From NCBI GenBank assembly GCA_963696665.1, contig CAVOLE010000009.1, forward strand, positions 62,001 through 126,000: 64,000 bases of DNA. Reading direction: 5' to 3'. Source of the stretch: Roseiarcus sp963696665. GTDB lineage: Bacteria > Pseudomonadota > Alphaproteobacteria > Rhizobiales > Beijerinckiaceae. Positions within the stretch are counted from its first letter, which is position 1. Each line of letters starts with the position of its first letter. A program made the translations under genes and the position numbers. Positions 7,727-17,301 of this stretch are shown piece by piece. A model generated the notes under the pieces. It searched no databases and was not told the DNA's origin. It was given only the letters and a program-made list of their open reading frames with translations.

Positions 7727-8799
7727 GCGTCCCCTCCAACAGCGGACGCAAAGGGACGGGGTCGGCTTTCCTCGCGGGACGGCAGTTCGACCTCGCCAAG
7801 TCCCTGGAGATTTTCGACGAGCCAACGTCCCATATGCTCGCCCTTCGCCTGATGGAAAGCCAGCGCCGCCGCGCGCGCGGCGAAAGCCGGCGCGAGCAGG
7901 AAGCCGTGGCGAAAGAAGCCGTTGACGAAGATCCGGCCGCCGCGCTCCTCGACCCGCGGCTCGTTGTCGGAGAACGCCGGGCGGACGTCGGCGCTCATCT
8001 CGAGGATCTCAGCCTCGCCAAACGCCGGATGGAGCGCGTAGGCGGCGCTCAGGAGCTCGATCGCCGAACGCACGCTGACCGCGCCCTTCTCCGCGCTCTC
8101 GATCATGGTCGCCCCGATCATGAATTCGTTGTTGGCGCGCGGCACGATATAGAGCGGGATGCGAGGATGGAGAAAGCGCACCGCGCGGGTGAGCCGCACC
8201 TCGCGGGAGCGAATGCGCATCATTTCGCCGCGCACGCCGCGCAATTGAGGAAGCGCGTCGCGAGCCGCCCAACCGCGGCAATCCATCACAACATCCGCCC
8301 CGCCAAGCGTTTCGCCATCCACGCCAAAGCGGATCTCACCGCCTCTCGCGCGCAATCGCTCGGTCAGCGCCGACAACGCGACGCGCGGATCGAGATGGCC
8401 TTCATCGGCGAAGAACAGACCTCTGCGGAACCGGCCCGCGAGATCCGGCTCAAGCTCGGCGATGCGCGCTTCGTCCACTGGCGCATGCGCCGTCGTCCGA
8501 GCCGCGAAGCGGTCGATCTCGCTTGCATCGCGTGGCGGCGCGACGACCAAAGTGCCTGCGCGCACAACGCCAGGAACGCGCGCGTCCCACCAGTCGATCG
8601 CGCCCTGGCCCAGCTCGACAACGCTTTGCGGCGCGCTCTCGCCCTCGCAGAACGGCGCGAGCATGCCGCCCGCAAGCCACGACGCGTTGCCGCCGAGCTC
8701 GCGCGAGCGCTCGACAAGCGTGACCTGGGCGCCGCGCTCGGCGAGCGTAACCGCAGTCGTCAGGCCGACGACGCCAGCGCCGACGACAGTCGCGCGCAT
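7723..8799 (-). CDS. thiO: Glycine oxidase ThiO
   Basis: A 358-residue FAD-dependent amino-acid oxidase of the DAO fold that turns glycine into the dehydroglycine used by ThiG in aerobes. The N-terminus has the dinucleotide motif VVGAGVVGLTTAVTLAERGAQVTLVER. Later motifs are FFADEGHLDPR, ARDALPQLRGVRGEMM, PLYIVPRANNEFMIGATMIES and VNGFFRHGFLLAPAFA. It starts 4 nt after the thiC stop and overlaps thiS. Confidence 0.94.
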   Translation of the reverse strand: MRATVVGAGVVGLTTAVTLAERGAQVTLVERSRELGGNASWLAGGMLAPFCEGESAPQSVVELGQGAIDWWDARVPGVVRAGTLVVAPPRDASEIDRFAARTTAHAPVDEARIAELEPDLAGRFRRGLFFADEGHLDPRVALSALTERLRARGGEIRFGVDGETLGGADVVMDCRGWAARDALPQLRGVRGEMMRIRSREVRLTRAVRFLHPRIPLYIVPRANNEFMIGATMIESAEKGAVSVRSAIELLSAAYALHPAFGEAEILEMSADVRPAFSDNEPRVEERGGRIFVNGFFRHGFLLAPAFAARAAALAFHQAKGEHMGRWLVENLQGLGEVELPSREESRPRPFASAVGGDA

Positions 8800-8803
8800 C
8801 CCT

Positions 8804-10624
<1,821 letters not shown>

Positions 10625-10691
10625 GGCCGTCTCCTCGCGCTCGAGTTATGACGACGGGTACTTGCGGTCCAAATGGGAGCTAGGCCGCTTC

Positions 10692-10776
10692 AGTCCCTTC
10701 GCCGGCATGACCCGGATCAGGTTCAAAGGGTTCGGCTTCTCGCCGTCTCAGCCCCGTTCGGGACACCCCTCGAGCG
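10692..10776 (-). promoter_or_regulatory. TPP riboswitch (THI element)
   Basis: On the minus strand the leader reads AGGGGTGTCC, then GGGGCTGAGA (pyrimidine-sensor side), then ACCCTTTGAACCTGATCC followed by GGGTCATGCCGGCGAAGGGA, the near-invariant THI-box parts. It lies 68 nt before thiC, so thiamine pyrophosphate should switch off the whole thiCOSGED operon, probably by masking the thiC ribosome site. Confidence 0.96.
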
Positions 10777-10944
10777 AGACGAATGTGGTCCCGGCGGCTC
10801 GGGCTGTCAACAGGGGGCCTATGGCAGGCCCTCCGCCGCGGCCGCTTGTGGCTTGTCGCAAAAGCGCAAGCTCCCCGTCCGGAGGAGGAGGACGATCTAA
10901 GCCGCCAGCTTTACATGCGCAGCACATGTTCGTATGTTTCACGC

Positions 10945-11160
10945 ATGTCCCGAATGATCCAGATCCGCAACGTGCCGGACGTGCTGCATCGGCGCCTGAA
11001 AGCGCGCGCGGCGCTCGAGGGCAAGTCGTTGTCGGGTCGCTCCTTCGATAGAGCCGACCCTCACGGTGCGCGCCGAACGCGACCAGCCGTGATCGCCGTG
11101 ACCCGCGACCGCCGTATCGCCAGCGCCGCGCTCCATCATGCGAGAGTCGAAGTAGTGTAG
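10945..11160 (+). pseudogene. Collapsed toxin-antitoxin remnant: FitA/VapB-like N-terminus joined to PIN toxin C-terminus
   Basis: One open frame of 71 codons. Residues 1-31 (MSRMIQIRNVPDVLHRRLKA then RAALEGKSLSG) match ribbon-helix-helix antitoxins of the FitA/VapB type. From about residue 45 the sequence (AVIAVTRDRRIASAALHHAR, then VEVV) resembles the last strand and helix of a PIN toxin. The antitoxin C-terminus and most of the toxin are missing, consistent with one internal deletion. The product would lack the catalytic acids. A small DNA-binding protein could still be made. Confidence 0.6.
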
Positions 11161-11168
11161 GCGCTGGC

Positions 11169-11747
11169 CTACCCCCTCTCCGCAGCCGTCGGTCTGCCAT
11201 TCGCCGCGCGCTTGCGGGCGGCGAAGCGCGCCGCAAGATGGGCAAGGCCGGGGATGCGTCTGGTCACCGTGGCGGAGCGCATACGCCATCGGCGGAGCAC
11301 CGCGGCGGCAGCCTGCTTGTAAGGGGCGACGATCTGGTCGGCGTAATCATGAAACGCCATCACCTTCTCGTAAGCCCGGACGAACCAAGGCATGGTCATC
11401 AGCCTGTGCTTCGTCAGATCGAAGATCGCCGGAATGAGCGCGACCGCGAGAAACTTGAGCACGATCCAGGCGATCGCCCCGGAGACGACATAGCCCATCG
11501 CGATCGCGACAGTCGCCACGACCAGAAGCGGCTCGACGATCAGGAACGGCACCAGGAAAATCAGCAGGACCAGCGGCGCCGGCAGGCGGTCGACCAGCCT
11601 AGCGAAGGATTGTTTAAAGCGCGCCCAGGGGACGAAACCGGCGATCGTCCGCCCTATCGCGACCAAAGCGTCCCACACCCAGGCGACGACCAGGAAGACC
11701 ATCGCCAGCGCGAGAAGCGCCGTGCGTCTCACTCTAAAGCGCTTCAT
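11169..11747 (-). CDS. Hypothetical inner-membrane protein
   Basis: About 192 residues. A basic N-terminus (MKRFRVRR) leads into a membrane segment (ALLALAMVFLVVAWVWDALVA), then a pair of close hydrophobic segments (APLVLLIFLVPFLIVEPLLV, ATVAIAMGYVVSGAIAWIVL) and a long basic C-terminal tail rich in Arg and Ala. An ATG at 11774 would add nine residues. I do not recognise a family. It is divergent from pal and is not obviously part of the Tol system. Confidence 0.65.
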   Translation of the reverse strand: MKRFRVRRTALLALAMVFLVVAWVWDALVAIGRTIAGFVPWARFKQSFARLVDRLPAPLVLLIFLVPFLIVEPLLVVATVAIAMGYVVSGAIAWIVLKFLAVALIPAIFDLTKHRLMTMPWFVRAYEKVMAFHDYADQIVAPYKQAAAAVLRRWRMRSATVTRRIPGLAHLAARFAARKRAANGRPTAAERG

Positions 11748-11995
11748 CCCAATAAGAATCCCGTAAATCCCCACAGCAACTCGCCTTCACGGCCGCGTGA
11801 TGATGCCGCTCGAACGAGGCGGGCACAAGGCATATTGCGCCGCAATATAGCCATTAATCCGCTGTTAACGCTGCCGCCGCGTTAGACACCGTTCGTAATC
11901 CGTTGGCAATGGACCGGTAAGCTTATCGGAACCTTGCGTTAACTCTTGGGGCGGCTAGCTCGCGGGCGGGCGAGGGGTCGTCAGGAGTGTGAGCC

Positions 11996-12487
11996 ATGTT
12001 CGCGAACATGAGCCGAAATTCGATTGCATTGGCTGCGGCGCTGGCGCTCGGCCTCGCCCTGAGCGCCTGTGCGCATAAAAACGACAATCTGGCCGCGGGC
12101 TATGGCGCAGCGATCCCAGGCAGCGTGCAGGAATTCAACCAGACCGTTGGCGACCGCGTCTTCTTCACTACCGATCAGACCGATCTCTCCTCGGCCGCCC
12201 AGGCGACTCTCGACAAGCAGGCGGCGTGGCTCAATCAGTACAACAAGTACAGCTTCACCATTGAGGGCCACGCCGATGAGCGCGGCACGCGCGAATACAA
12301 TTTCGCGCTTGGCTCGCGCCGCGCGCAGGCTGTGCACGACTATCTCGTCGCCAAGGGAATCTCCGCTTCGCGCATGAGGACGATCAGTTATGGCAAGGAG
12401 CGGCCGGTCGCGGTCTGCGACGACATCTCCTGCTGGTCCCAGAACCGTCGCGCCGTCACAGTGCTCAACGGGGCGGCCGGCAGTTGA
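11996..12487 (+). CDS. pal: Peptidoglycan-associated lipoprotein Pal
   Basis: A 163-residue outer-membrane lipoprotein of the Tol-Pal system. The signal peptide ends in the lipobox LSAC, giving lipidated Cys at about residue 24. The C-terminal OmpA-like domain has FTIEGHADERGTREYNFALG and SRRAQAVHDYL, the diaminopimelate-binding region. It is followed by cpoB but tolQRAB, normally just upstream, are absent; upstream is an opposed hypothetical gene. Confidence 0.96.
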   Translation: MFANMSRNSIALAAALALGLALSACAHKNDNLAAGYGAAIPGSVQEFNQTVGDRVFFTTDQTDLSSAAQATLDKQAAWLNQYNKYSFTIEGHADERGTREYNFALGSRRAQAVHDYLVAKGISASRMRTISYGKERPVAVCDDISCWSQNRRAVTVLNGAAGS

Positions 12488-12589
12488 GAACCGCGCGCAG
12501 ACCACAGCACGCCAAATCGCGCCGCGACTTAAAATCGACAGAGGCTGCGCTTATGGGCGGGTCAATCGAAGGCAATCGGGATCATTCCA

Positions 12590-13555
12590 GTGACGTCGTC
12601 GTTTCGTCCTAGCCTCGTCGCGGCGCTCGTCGCCTGCCTCGCGATTGCCGCGCCAGCTCGAGCGCAGTTCGATATCTTCCACCGTCAGGCTCCCCCGCCC
12701 GCCGACATTCCGGGCGGCGCGGAGGGCGACCCCGCCGGGCTCGTGCTGCGCGTCAACCGCCTTGAGGAAGCGCTTCGCCAGGCGAACGGCCGGATCGAGG
12801 AACTGGAGAACGCCCAGCGCCAACTCGAGGCAGAGCTGCAGAAGTTCCGCCAGGACGTCGAATACCGGTTTGGCGATCGCTCCGAGGGCGCCCCGCCGGA
12901 GCCTGACATAGCCGAGGCGCCCTTGGCCCCAGCCCAGCCGGGTGTCCCGCCAAGGCCGAGGAGGTCGGACGCGTTCGATCCCAACGCTGATCCGAACGCG
13001 CCCGGCGCGCCGCGCCCGCTCGGAACCACGGCGCCGAGCGCGCCGCTCGTGCGCGAATCGCCAGCGCCTATGGCGCGCGAGGCTGGGCCGCCGCTCGAAC
13101 TCGGGAGAGGGCAGCCGGCCACCCCACAGCCAAGTGGACCGACCGTCGTCGGCTCCGGCGTGGCGATGCTCGATCAGCCGCGTGAGCAGTTCAATGCGGC
13201 GCTGGCAGCGTTTCAGGCGAAGCAATATCCGGAGGCGGAGGCCGGATTCAAGGCGTTCCTCGCCGCCAATCCAGACCACCGCCTAACGCCGGACGCGCTC
13301 TTCTATATCGGCGAATCCTACCTTCAGCGCTCGCGCCCGCGCGAGGCGGCTGAGCAATATCTCAAGGTCACCACCGACTATTCCAAATCCTCGCGCGCCC
13401 CTGAGAGCATGGTGCGGCTCGGCCAGACGCTCGCGGCGCTTGGCAATTCCGATCAGGCCTGCGCGACGCTGACCGAATTCGGCAAGCGCTATCCGACCGC
13501 CTCGGCTTCGGTGAAGAAGCTCGCCGAGCACGAGAGCGCCAAGGACCATTGTTGA
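12590..13555 (+). CDS. cpoB: Cell division coordinator CpoB (YbgF)
   Basis: A 321-residue periplasmic protein that links Tol-Pal constriction to peptidoglycan synthesis. GTG start, then a signal peptide (to about ARA-Q). A coiled-coil trimerisation segment (LRVNRLEEALRQANGRIEEL to KFRQDVEYRF, residues about 45-95) follows, then a proline-rich linker and a C-terminal TPR domain (FNAALAAFQAKQYPEAEAGF onward). The linker is longer than in E. coli, usual for Rhizobiales. Its stop overlaps tilS. Confidence 0.93.
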   Translation: MTSSFRPSLVAALVACLAIAAPARAQFDIFHRQAPPPADIPGGAEGDPAGLVLRVNRLEEALRQANGRIEELENAQRQLEAELQKFRQDVEYRFGDRSEGAPPEPDIAEAPLAPAQPGVPPRPRRSDAFDPNADPNAPGAPRPLGTTAPSAPLVRESPAPMAREAGPPLELGRGQPATPQPSGPTVVGSGVAMLDQPREQFNAALAAFQAKQYPEAEAGFKAFLAANPDHRLTPDALFYIGESYLQRSRPREAAEQYLKVTTDYSKSSRAPESMVRLGQTLAALGNSDQACATLTEFGKRYPTASASVKKLAEHESAKDHC

Positions 13556-14562
13556 GCGCCACGCGCTCGCACGCTCTCTCGTCGGCCGACATCGACGCGC
13601 TGTTCGCCCCGTTCGTTCGCGCGAAGGCGCTTCTGATCGCCGTCTCTGGCGGCCCCGACTCGACGGCGCTGCTTTTGATGGCGGCCGAATGGGCGAAACG
13701 TCGCGGCAAGCCGCGGATCGAGGCGGCGACGGTCGATCACGGACTTCGGCCCGAAAGCGCAGATGAGGCGAAATCCGTCGCTAAGCTCTGCGCGCGCCTC
13801 AAGGTCGGCCATAGCGTTCTTCAATGGAAGGGCGTGAAGCCGACGAGCCGCCTGCAGGAGCGGGCGCGCGAGGCGCGCTACCGCCTCCTCGTCGATCACG
13901 CCAAGACGATCGGCGCCGACGCAGTGGTGACCGCTCATCACGCCGACGATCAAGCGGAGACCGTGCTCTTTCGTCTATTGCGGGGGTCGGGCATCGCGGG
14001 ACTGCGCGGCATGGACATCATGAGCGCGCGCGACGGCATGACGATCGCCCGGCCGCTCATGGCCTTGAAGAAACGCGACCTCATCGCCTTCGCCAATGCG
14101 CGCGGAGCGCCGTTCATCGACGACCCGTCTAACGCCGATCCGCGCTTCGCGCGCACCCGCCTGCGGGCGCTTCTCGCCCGCCTCGGCGAGGAAGGCCTCG
14201 ACGCCGAGGCGCTCGACCGGCTGGCGCGCCGCGCGAGCGAGACGGAAGAGGCGCTGGCGCATCTGACGGCCGAAGTCGAGGCGCGTCTCGGCTCGGAAGC
14301 GGCGCTGGAGGCTCGCGCGCTGTTCGCCGCGCCGATCGCGGTCGCGCACCGGATTCTGGCGCGGCGCATCGCCGCGGCGGGCGGTCGCGATGCGAGCCGC
14401 CTTGGGCTTGAGAAGATCGAGGCGCTAGCGGCGGCCCTTCGCGACGCCCTGAAGGAGCGGCGAGCTTACGGCGCCAATGTCGGCGGCGCGCTCATTCGGC
14501 TCACCGCCAAAGGCCGGATCAGTTTCGTCCCCGAGCCGCCGAGGAAGAGCGGCAGACGCTAG
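13552..14562 (+). CDS. tilS: tRNA(Ile)-lysidine synthetase TilS
   Basis: TilS converts C34 of the CAU-anticodon tRNA-Ile to lysidine so that it reads AUA. The PP-loop ATPase motif is VSGGPDSTALLL at about residue 32. HHADDQAETVLFRLLRGSG and a DPSNADPRFARTRLR motif follow. The start is one of two adjacent TTG codons (13549 or 13552); the second gives a 4-nt TTGA overlap with cpoB. ftsH, its usual downstream partner in this class, is missing; instead a diverged copy of the tilS 3' end lies 0.6 kb on. Confidence 0.93.
   Translation: MSATRSHALSSADIDALFAPFVRAKALLIAVSGGPDSTALLLMAAEWAKRRGKPRIEAATVDHGLRPESADEAKSVAKLCARLKVGHSVLQWKGVKPTSRLQERAREARYRLLVDHAKTIGADAVVTAHHADDQAETVLFRLLRGSGIAGLRGMDIMSARDGMTIARPLMALKKRDLIAFANARGAPFIDDPSNADPRFARTRLRALLARLGEEGLDAEALDRLARRASETEEALAHLTAEVEARLGSEAALEARALFAAPIAVAHRILARRIAAAGGRDASRLGLEKIEALAAALRDALKERRAYGANVGGALIRLTAKGRISFVPEPPRKSGRR
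14459..14562 (+). repeat. tilS 3' end, copy 1 of a direct repeat
   Basis: The last ~104 bp of tilS. It shares the core TACGGCGCCAATGTCGGCGG and the end GAAGAGCGGCAGACG-TAG with copy 2 at 15081-15182. The intact reading frame is here. Confidence 0.8.
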
Positions 14563-14688
14563 GCCGCTTGCGGCCGCCTTACTGAGGGGAGATTGCGATG
14601 GTGGCTCAAGTTCCAGTCTTAACGGTTTTCTAGGCAAGCAGGCGTAAGGGGCGCCGCAAGGGGGGCGCCGACTTACGTAAGTGACGAT

Positions 14689-15063
14689 ATGCCCAGGAGC
14701 GCAACGGAGCACCCGGAGAAATCCCGAAGGCCAACTCTACTTCAAGAGTTCGAGAATTCTTTGCCAGACTTCAAAAGCCTGGATGATGAACAGCATCTGA
14801 GGTTTGTGAAGGCAATTCGGCTCATGTGCGAGTATTTCGACATATCGGAGGCCCGACTCCAAAGTGATCATTTCTTCAAGCTCAGATCAACGATCGCCCA
14901 ACTCGATGAGTTGTATAAGGAATATCAGAGGAAAGACGCTGTTCTTGCGTCGGCAATATTGAACGTGAAGTTGCACATCGAGTCGCACTATCTCGATGAT
15001 CAAGACGCCAGTCTCGTCCACAACCTGACGGGCCTGCACATTCCGCCACGGACGAGCGCGTAG
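14689..15063 (+). CDS. Orphan hypothetical protein between tilS 3'-end copies
   Basis: A 124-residue soluble, charged, mostly helical protein (LLQEFENSLPDFKSLDDEQH; DELYKEYQRKDAVLASAILN). No family is recognised and no membrane or signal segment is present. Its base composition and codon use are clearly more AT-rich than the neighbours, suggesting transfer. It is flanked by direct copies of the tilS 3' end, so it may have arrived as a cargo gene. A 12-codon ORF with a good ribosome site (from 14598, MVAQVPVLTVF) and a GGCGCC-paired hairpin precede it. The start at 14689 is the first ATG in frame. Confidence 0.6.
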   Translation: MPRSATEHPEKSRRPTLLQEFENSLPDFKSLDDEQHLRFVKAIRLMCEYFDISEARLQSDHFFKLRSTIAQLDELYKEYQRKDAVLASAILNVKLHIESHYLDDQDASLVHNLTGLHIPPRTSA

Positions 15064-15080
15064 GGAGCCTACAAAGAGGG

Positions 15081-15182
15081 GCCGAGTCTACGGCGCCAAT
15101 GTCGGCGGCGCGCTCGTTCGGCTCACCGCCAAGGTCTGCCCAGTTCGCGCCCGAGCCGCCGAGAAAGAGCGGCAGACGGTAG
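15081..15182 (+). repeat. tilS 3' end, copy 2 (diverged)
   Basis: About 102 bp nearly identical to the tilS terminus, including the stop position (GGCAGACGGTAG). A small indel cluster after CTCACCGCC would disrupt the tilS frame. It has no coding role now. The spacing to copy 1 is 622 bp. Confidence 0.8.
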
Positions 15183-15312
15183 AGGCTGCCGGAGCTCATA
15201 GCCGTTTTCGAGGTGGCCCATCTCTATTTTCGGCCTGGCGAGGCGCTGGCAGTCACCGGAAACTGACAGACGGGAGGAGCTGCAACGGAGCCCGCTGAAC
15301 GGCCTTGCTATT

Positions 15313-15605
15313 TCACGCGCCACGCTTAGCGGCGCGCCGCAGCGTCTCGTTGATGCGGGTCTGCCAGCCGGGGCCTTTGCTGCGGAAATACGCCAGCACC
15401 TCGGGGTCGAGCCGAAGCTTGATCGCCTTCTTCGGGGCGTCCAGCGGCGGCCGCCCCGGCGAATCACTCTATCGCCAATGCGCAGCTCGGCGCGATCGAG
15501 CATTTCCGCGGTGATTTCGGGCGCTTCGTCGTATTCCTCCGGCTGGATCAAATGCGCGTCAACGCGCTTCAAATCGCTTCCGGTAGATGGCTTGTTCTTT
15601 CGCAT
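15313..15605 (-). pseudogene. brnA: BrnA antitoxin, frameshifted
   Basis: The N-terminal half reads MRKNKPSTGSDLKRVDAHLI then QPEEYDEAPEITAEMLDRAE, a normal BrnA start. After RIGDRVIRRG the frame changes: the continuation RPPLDAPKKAIKLRLDPEVL then AYFRSKGPGWQTRINETLRR is in another frame. One G missing from a run of G at about 15455 explains it. The rest is the usual ribbon-helix-helix, ending at 15313. With its toxin also broken, this is most likely a dead module, though a single homopolymer error is possible for brnA alone. Confidence 0.82.
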
Positions 15606-15616
15606 TGCACTCCTCA

Positions 15617-15836
15617 TCAAATGATGTGCCGGGCGTCGCCGCGCGGCGTCCAAACGATCATCACCATGCGACCGACCAGAAGCCGATCGTCTGATTCGGG
15701 TCTCGCCGTAGTCCTGCCGCCGGTCCTCGACATTGAGCGCCTAGCCTGCGAAGACGAGCGCGGCGTCGGCGAAATCGAGGCCGCGATCGTTGAGGGTCCT
15801 GGCGCGCTTGGCCGGATCGCAGGTGATCCTCGCCAC
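15617..15836 (-). pseudogene. brnT: BrnT ribonuclease toxin, multiply disrupted
   Basis: From a GTG at 15836 the frame reads VARITCDPAKRARTLNDRGL and DFADAALVFAG, then a TAG stop. ALNVEDRRQDYGETRIR follows in the same frame, TIGFW lies in a second frame and GRMVMIVWTPRGDARHII in a third. This is the complete order of BrnT motifs with one stop and two frameshifts. It sits directly upstream of brnA as in intact modules. Loss of the toxin would remove the need for the antitoxin. Confidence 0.85.
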
Positions 15837-15842
15837 AATACA

Positions 15843-15886
15843 TGTACCCCCAATAATCATCTGAAGCCAATATTTTTGGGGGTACA
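15843..15886. repeat. Perfect 10-bp inverted repeat upstream of brnT
   Basis: TGTACCCCCA and TGGGGGTACA face each other across 24 nt of AT-rich DNA. It lies 7 bp from the brnT start and about 115 bp from the tRNA. It could be an operator for the TA module or part of an integration junction. Neither is shown. Confidence 0.6.
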
Positions 15887-15950
15887 TCAATGGAGCCGCA
15901 GCGTGACCATCCGCCTCGCGCGAGGCTGGAGGACACCGCGAGGAGGCAAG

Positions 15951-15974
15951 ACGAGAAAGGCCCCTCTCGGGGCC
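15951..15974 (-). terminator. Rho-independent terminator of the tRNA
   Basis: On the minus strand GGCCCC-GAGA-GGGGCC is followed by TTTCT, 27 nt after the tRNA 3' end. Confidence 0.85.
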
Positions 15975-16000
15975 GATTTTGGTTTCCTAGCTATTTGGGA

Positions 16001-16077
16001 TGGTAGCGGGACCCAGACTTGAACTGGGGACCTACGGATTATGATTCCGCCGCTCTAACCAGCTGAGCTATCCCGCC
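16001..16077 (-). tRNA. tRNA with anticodon CAU (probably elongator Met)
   Basis: A 77-nt cloverleaf with encoded CCA. Acceptor GGCGGGA pairs with TCCCGCT (one G-U type pair), D-loop AGCTCAGCTGGTTAGAGC, anticodon loop ATCATAA between GCGGA and TCCGT, and T-loop GTTCAAGTC. Anticodon CAT fits elongator Met, or tRNA-Ile2 read AUA after TilS modification; the body resembles rhizobial Met tRNAs more. Confidence 0.93.
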
Positions 16078-16167
16078 GTTATCGACGCCTGAAAAAGCCC
16101 GGCGCCGGCGAGCCGCCCCTATAAGGAGGGGCGGACGAACCTGTCAAGGCGGGCGCTGTAGACCGTA

Positions 16168-16210
16168 GACGCGGTCGCCGACCGCGTCTGGCGCGCTCGG
16201 CGAGCGCGCC
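16168..16210. repeat. 43-nt twin-hairpin repeat, intact copy
   Basis: Two perfect hairpins with 9-bp arms, 3-nt loops and a 1-nt spacer: GACGCGGTC-GCC-GACCGCGTC, T, GGCGCGCTC-GGC-GAGCGCGCC. The geometry is identical to the element split by the IS at 18629. It abuts the purK stop and could act as a bidirectional terminator or mRNA end stabiliser. Confidence 0.8.
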
Positions 16211-17301
16211 TAAAAGCTCGGCGCTTCGGGAAAGACCCGCGTCACATGGCCCATCTTGCGCCCCGGCCGGATCTCGAGCTTGCCGTAAAGATGCAAGCCA
16301 AGATCGGGCTGGGCGAGGATGTCGCGCCAGTCCTCGGCGTCCTCGCCGATCAAATTGTGCATTTCGATGCGGCCGCGTCGCGTCGTCGCGCCGAGCGGCC
16401 AGCCGGCGATGGCGCGGACATGCTGCTCGAACTGCGAGGTCTGCGCGCCCTCGAGCGTCCAGTGGCCGGAATTGTGGACGCGCGGCGCAATCTCGTTGAC
16501 GATCAAAGCCTCGCGGCCGCTCAAGTCGCGCGTAACGAACATCTCGACCGCCAGCACGCCGACATAATCGAGCGCGTCGAGCACGGAGGCTGCAATGCGC
16601 TTGGCCTCGGCCGCCGTCTCCGCGCTGACCCGCGCGGGGGCGCGGGTGCGGGCCAGGATGTGGCGCTCGTGCTCGTTCTCGCAGAGGTCGTAAGCGGCAA
16701 TCTCGCCTTCGAGGCTGCGCGCCGCGACCACCGACACCTCGCGCTCGAATGGGACGAAGCCCTCGAGGATCATCGGCGCCGAGCCGAGCGTGCGGTGGAC
16801 CGCGGCGACGTTCGAGCCTTCGCGGATCAAGGACTGGCCCTTGCCGTCGTAACCGAACCGCCGGGTCTTCAGAATCGCGGGACGGCCGAGCTCGGCGACG
16901 GCGCGCACGAGGGCCCCCGCATCCTCGACCCCGACAAAGGGCGCGACCTTATGGCCGAGGTCGCGCAGGAACGTCTTTTCCGTCAAGCGGTCCTGGGTCA
17001 GCGCCAGAGCGCGCGCCCCCGGGCGGACGGCCACGCGCTCAGCGAGAAACTCGACCGTCGACGTCGGCACGTTCTCCCACTCGAAGGTAACCACGTCGAC
17101 CCCTTCAGCAAAACGGGCGAGCGCCGCCTCGTCTTCGAAGGCGGCGATGGTCCGCGCCGCCGCCGCGTCATAGGCCGGGGCTTCCGCCTCGGGAGAGAAA
17201 ATGTGCGTGCGAAGCCCGACCTTCAGCGCAGCCATCGCCAGCATGCGCCCGAGCTGGCCCGCGCCGAGTATGCCGATGGTCGCGCCGGGGCTTAAGATCA
17301 T
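16210..17301 (-). CDS. purK: 5-(carboxyamino)imidazole ribonucleotide synthase
   Basis: PurK uses ATP and bicarbonate to carboxylate AIR to N5-CAIR in purine synthesis. The 363-residue ATP-grasp protein starts with a nucleotide-type motif (IGILGAGQLGRMLAMAALKVG). It continues with TFEWENVP, RRFGYDGKGQ (grasp loop), FVPFEREVSVVAARS and NEIAPRVHNSGHWT. Its ATG overlaps the purE stop by 4 nt, so the two are cotranscribed. Confidence 0.96.
   Translation of the reverse strand: MILSPGATIGILGAGQLGRMLAMAALKVGLRTHIFSPEAEAPAYDAAAARTIAAFEDEAALARFAEGVDVVTFEWENVPTSTVEFLAERVAVRPGARALALTQDRLTEKTFLRDLGHKVAPFVGVEDAGALVRAVAELGRPAILKTRRFGYDGKGQSLIREGSNVAAVHRTLGSAPMILEGFVPFEREVSVVAARSLEGEIAAYDLCENEHERHILARTRAPARVSAETAAEAKRIAASVLDALDYVGVLAVEMFVTRDLSGREALIVNEIAPRVHNSGHWTLEGAQTSQFEQHVRAIAGWPLGATTRRGRIEMHNLIGEDAEDWRDILAQPDLGLHLYGKLEIRPGRKMGHVTRVFPEAPSF

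Noticed and set aside
15123..15653. A 176-residue BrnA-like protein
   Set aside because: Only the first ~60 residues are BrnA; the rest is a wrong-frame continuation after the frameshift.
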